Shown here: positions 62,340 through 64,000 of the stretch, piece by piece
Layout: each line of letters begins with the position of its first letter
How positions within the stretch are numbered: the stretch's first letter is position 1
Source of the DNA: Luzula sylvatica
Taxonomy: Eukaryota > Streptophyta > Magnoliopsida > Poales > Juncaceae
Reading direction: 5' to 3'
NCBI GenBank assembly: GCA_946800325.1
Contig: OX326958.1
Location: 27,134,914-27,198,913, forward strand
Length of the DNA: 64,000 bases
Notes under the pieces: model-generated
The model's database searches: none
What the model was told of the DNA's origin: nothing
What the model saw: the letters and a program-made list of their open reading frames with translations, nothing else
Translations under genes and position numbers: made by a program

Positions 62340-62942
62340 AGCCAATGGGCTCATGACCCAGTGGCTGAGTATGAGACACAAAAATCTTATGTTGTGAGAT
62401 ACAAAAATCTTATATTGGCACCAATTAGGGGTGGGCAAATGATTTGGTTTATTTGGGAACCGAACCGAACCGATGGAATTCGGTTTATTCGGTTCGGTTT
62501 TTCGGTTTATTTGGTTCGGTTCGGTTCAAAAATTGATATCGTTCGGTTTATTCGGTTCGGTTCGGTTTTGGTATTTCCAGAACCGATTAAACCGAACCGA
62601 CCGATTAACACTATTTTTTACTCTTATATTATGTTCATTTAAAAAAAATTAAAATTTAATACTGTAAAATTAAAAATAACGATAAATACATTTTATATGA
62701 TTTGTTTTTATATTTTTTTACTAAATACCATTTGAATTTTAACATTATAAAATTTCTAATTCGGTTCGGTTTTAAATCGGTTCAAATTTTATTCGGTTCG
62801 GTTCGGTTTGAATTTAGTCCGGTTCGATTTAATTTGGTTTGCTCTTATTCGGTTCGGTTCGGTTCGGTTCAACCGAATGCCGACCCCTAGCACCAATGAT
62901 TGAAGGACTACCGAGCCTTCTCCATTTACTCATTTTTTTTTT
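62340..62942 (+). mobile_element. SINE, interrupted by a MITE
   Basis: Flanked by a 16-bp near-perfect TSD, AATCAATTGATTTCTT (62324-62339) and AATCAATTGGTTTCTT (62943-62958). The body is about 131 bp once the MITE is removed: a tRNA-like head (CCAGTGGCTGAGTATGAG), a middle with ACACAAAAATCTTATG, and a T-rich 3' end. The 58856-59145 cluster is the same family. Confidence 0.75.
62426..62889. mobile_element. hAT-type MITE rich in CGGTTCGG, inside the SINE
   Basis: Perfect 8-bp TSD GCACCAAT (62418-62425 and 62890-62897). Ends TAGGGGTGGGCA and TGCCGACCCCTA are inverted. The interior has long runs of CGGTTCGGTT on one side and CCGAACCGAA on the other. ORFs across it are translations of the repeats. 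Confidence 0.85.
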
Positions 62943-63298
62943 AATCAATTGGTTTCTTTGGTGTAAAATTAATTTATTGATTGACCAAAATATGTTCTGC
63001 TTTTGAAGTTTTATGTACAAAAGATGTATGGCTATCTTATTTTATTATCGAAATGATCATGTTTGCTATTATATTGGTGATCTTGGCCAACCGTACAAAA
63101 ATACTATTTTTTTATTATCTACTTTGTCTTAATTCTTCAAGTATAAAAAAAGATAGTGATATTGACTGGAAAAATTAATACTAGATACAGGAAATTTCAT
63201 TTAAATTTGGCATGAATTAAAAGTAAAATTACCATTTCAAATTTAAATTGGGAAAATCAATTGATCGAGATATATATTTCTCCATGTAGCATACCAGC

Positions 63299-63302
<4 letters not shown>

Positions 63303-63333
<31 letters not shown>
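63303..63333. repeat. (GA)n microsatellite
   Basis: About 30 bp of GA repeats near the right end of the MULE interior. Confidence 0.9.
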
Positions 63334-63337
<4 letters not shown>

Positions 63338-63632
63338 AAGAACGATCAGATGGGGCAAGGTAAAGGTAAGACAAATGAGGAAACTAAAGGAGAAAATTAA
63401 GGAATTAAATTTTAATTGCCACATTACCAGCTAGGTTTATTCTGGTGAGATATCATTCCATAAAAGAAGAGTCTGCCTTATTCAGATAAACGGAGAGTTA
63501 ACAGAAATGTTAGTTTTAATCAATCAAAGATTGTCGATATTTAGATCGAACGGTCATACTGGTATTTGGTCAGACCTTCTGCCCAAAGGACTTTGGGCAA
63601 GCTCCGATCCCAACATTACTCCTCTCATTTGT

Positions 63633-63666
<34 letters not shown>

Positions 63667-63879
63667 CTCTCATTCTTTTAACACAATATACAAGCTTTTC
63701 ATGACTAACTTTTCTGTGAATAAATTTCAAAACTATATCTTTTTTTAATAAATTCAAAACTAATTATTAGAAAAGCAGTATCATGGATAATGTTTTGTAA
63801 TCATATGTTTATATGGATTTATCTTTTTTAACTTTCTTTTCGAAACTAAAGCTCTGGGAACTGTTTCATTGGACTCTCC

Positions 63880-63881
<2 letters not shown>

Positions 63882-63934
<53 letters not shown>

Positions 63935-63941
63935 CTTCTCT

Positions 63942-63989
<48 letters not shown>
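63882..63989. repeat. Long (CT)n tract at window edge
   Basis: About 105 bp of almost pure CT with a few TTC interruptions. It probably lies within MADS intron 1. A TA microsatellite is at 63632-63660. Confidence 0.9.
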
Positions 63990-63990
<1 letters not shown>

Positions 63991-64000
63991 CTGAATTTTT

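Larger units (their letters stand above)
61687..63611. mobile_element. Non-autonomous MULE in MADS intron 1
   Basis: Perfect 9-bp TSD AACATTACT (61678-61686 and 63612-63620). Ends are inverted over about 110 bp: left GGGACGGGAGCTTGCCCAAA, right complement GGGATCGGAGCTTGCCCAAA, continuing through CGATCTAAAT and TTGATTGAT blocks. Long inverted ends plus a 9-bp TSD fit Mutator-like elements. No transposase. It has later received a SINE, and that SINE a hAT MITE. Confidence 0.8.

Noticed and set aside
62361..62890. ORFs with repeated RFGS/VRF units
   Set aside because: Translation of CGGTTCGG repeats in the hAT MITE.
63340..63375. ATGGGGCAAGGTAAAG at 63350 considered as another gene start or MADS exon
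   Set aside because: Not in frame with the MADS exon 1 phase, no I- or K-domain similarity, and it lies inside the MULE.

Overview
This window is nuclear DNA from a flowering plant, almost certainly a eudicot. The genes are split by short AT-rich introns with GT-AG borders. They include a CRABS CLAW-type YABBY gene and a SEPALLATA-like MADS-box gene, which are plant floral regulators. The space between genes is AT-rich and full of plant transposons: Copia LTR elements, a LINE, hAT, MULE, SINE and Helitron-like elements. I do not see enough to name the genus.

Layout. 1-660 is the decayed 3' part of an aconitase gene with a tandemly repeated exon-intron unit. 2.1-5.5 kb is AT-rich repeat. 5.6-7.04 kb is a copy of 42.29-43.69 kb; it carries the tail of KRR1 (broken) and a complete, apparently intact SF3B5 gene. 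7.35-19.5 kb is gene-poor and holds three hAT-type elements with 8-bp target-site duplications (TSDs), a tRNA-Asp(GTC) gene and a 327-bp tandem duplication. 19.48-31.57 kb is one minus-strand Copia element (A) with a second, plus-strand Copia element (B) inserted inside its reverse transcriptase/RNase H region. 32.96-36.14 kb is the CRC-like YABBY gene (7 exons). 36.45-40.0 kb is a 5'-truncated LINE split by a solo LTR of the B family. 40.84-42.65 kb (KRR1, plus) and 42.92-43.60 kb (SF3B5, minus) are a convergent housekeeping pair, for ribosome assembly and splicing. 46.56-47.42 kb is a Helitron-like element filled with a minisatellite. 49.0-50.67 kb is a GONST3/GGLT1-type Golgi nucleotide-sugar transporter. 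51-60 kb is repeats and unannotated AT-rich DNA. At 60.4 kb the first exon of a SEP-like MADS-box gene starts; its intron 1 runs off the window and contains a MULE, which contains a SINE, which contains a hAT MITE.

The genes do not form a pathway. CRC (carpel and nectary identity) and a SEP-like MADS factor (floral E function) are biologically related and lie about 24 kb apart. KRR1, SF3B5 and the transporter are housekeeping genes.

The least expected signal is in Copia element A. Over about 3.8 kb there are more than twenty short inverted repeats whose arms differ from one to the next (3-8 bp, mostly perfect) while the 5-nt loop stays close to TTCTG/TTCAG. All coordinates come from reading by eye. 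No alignment, folding or database search was run.
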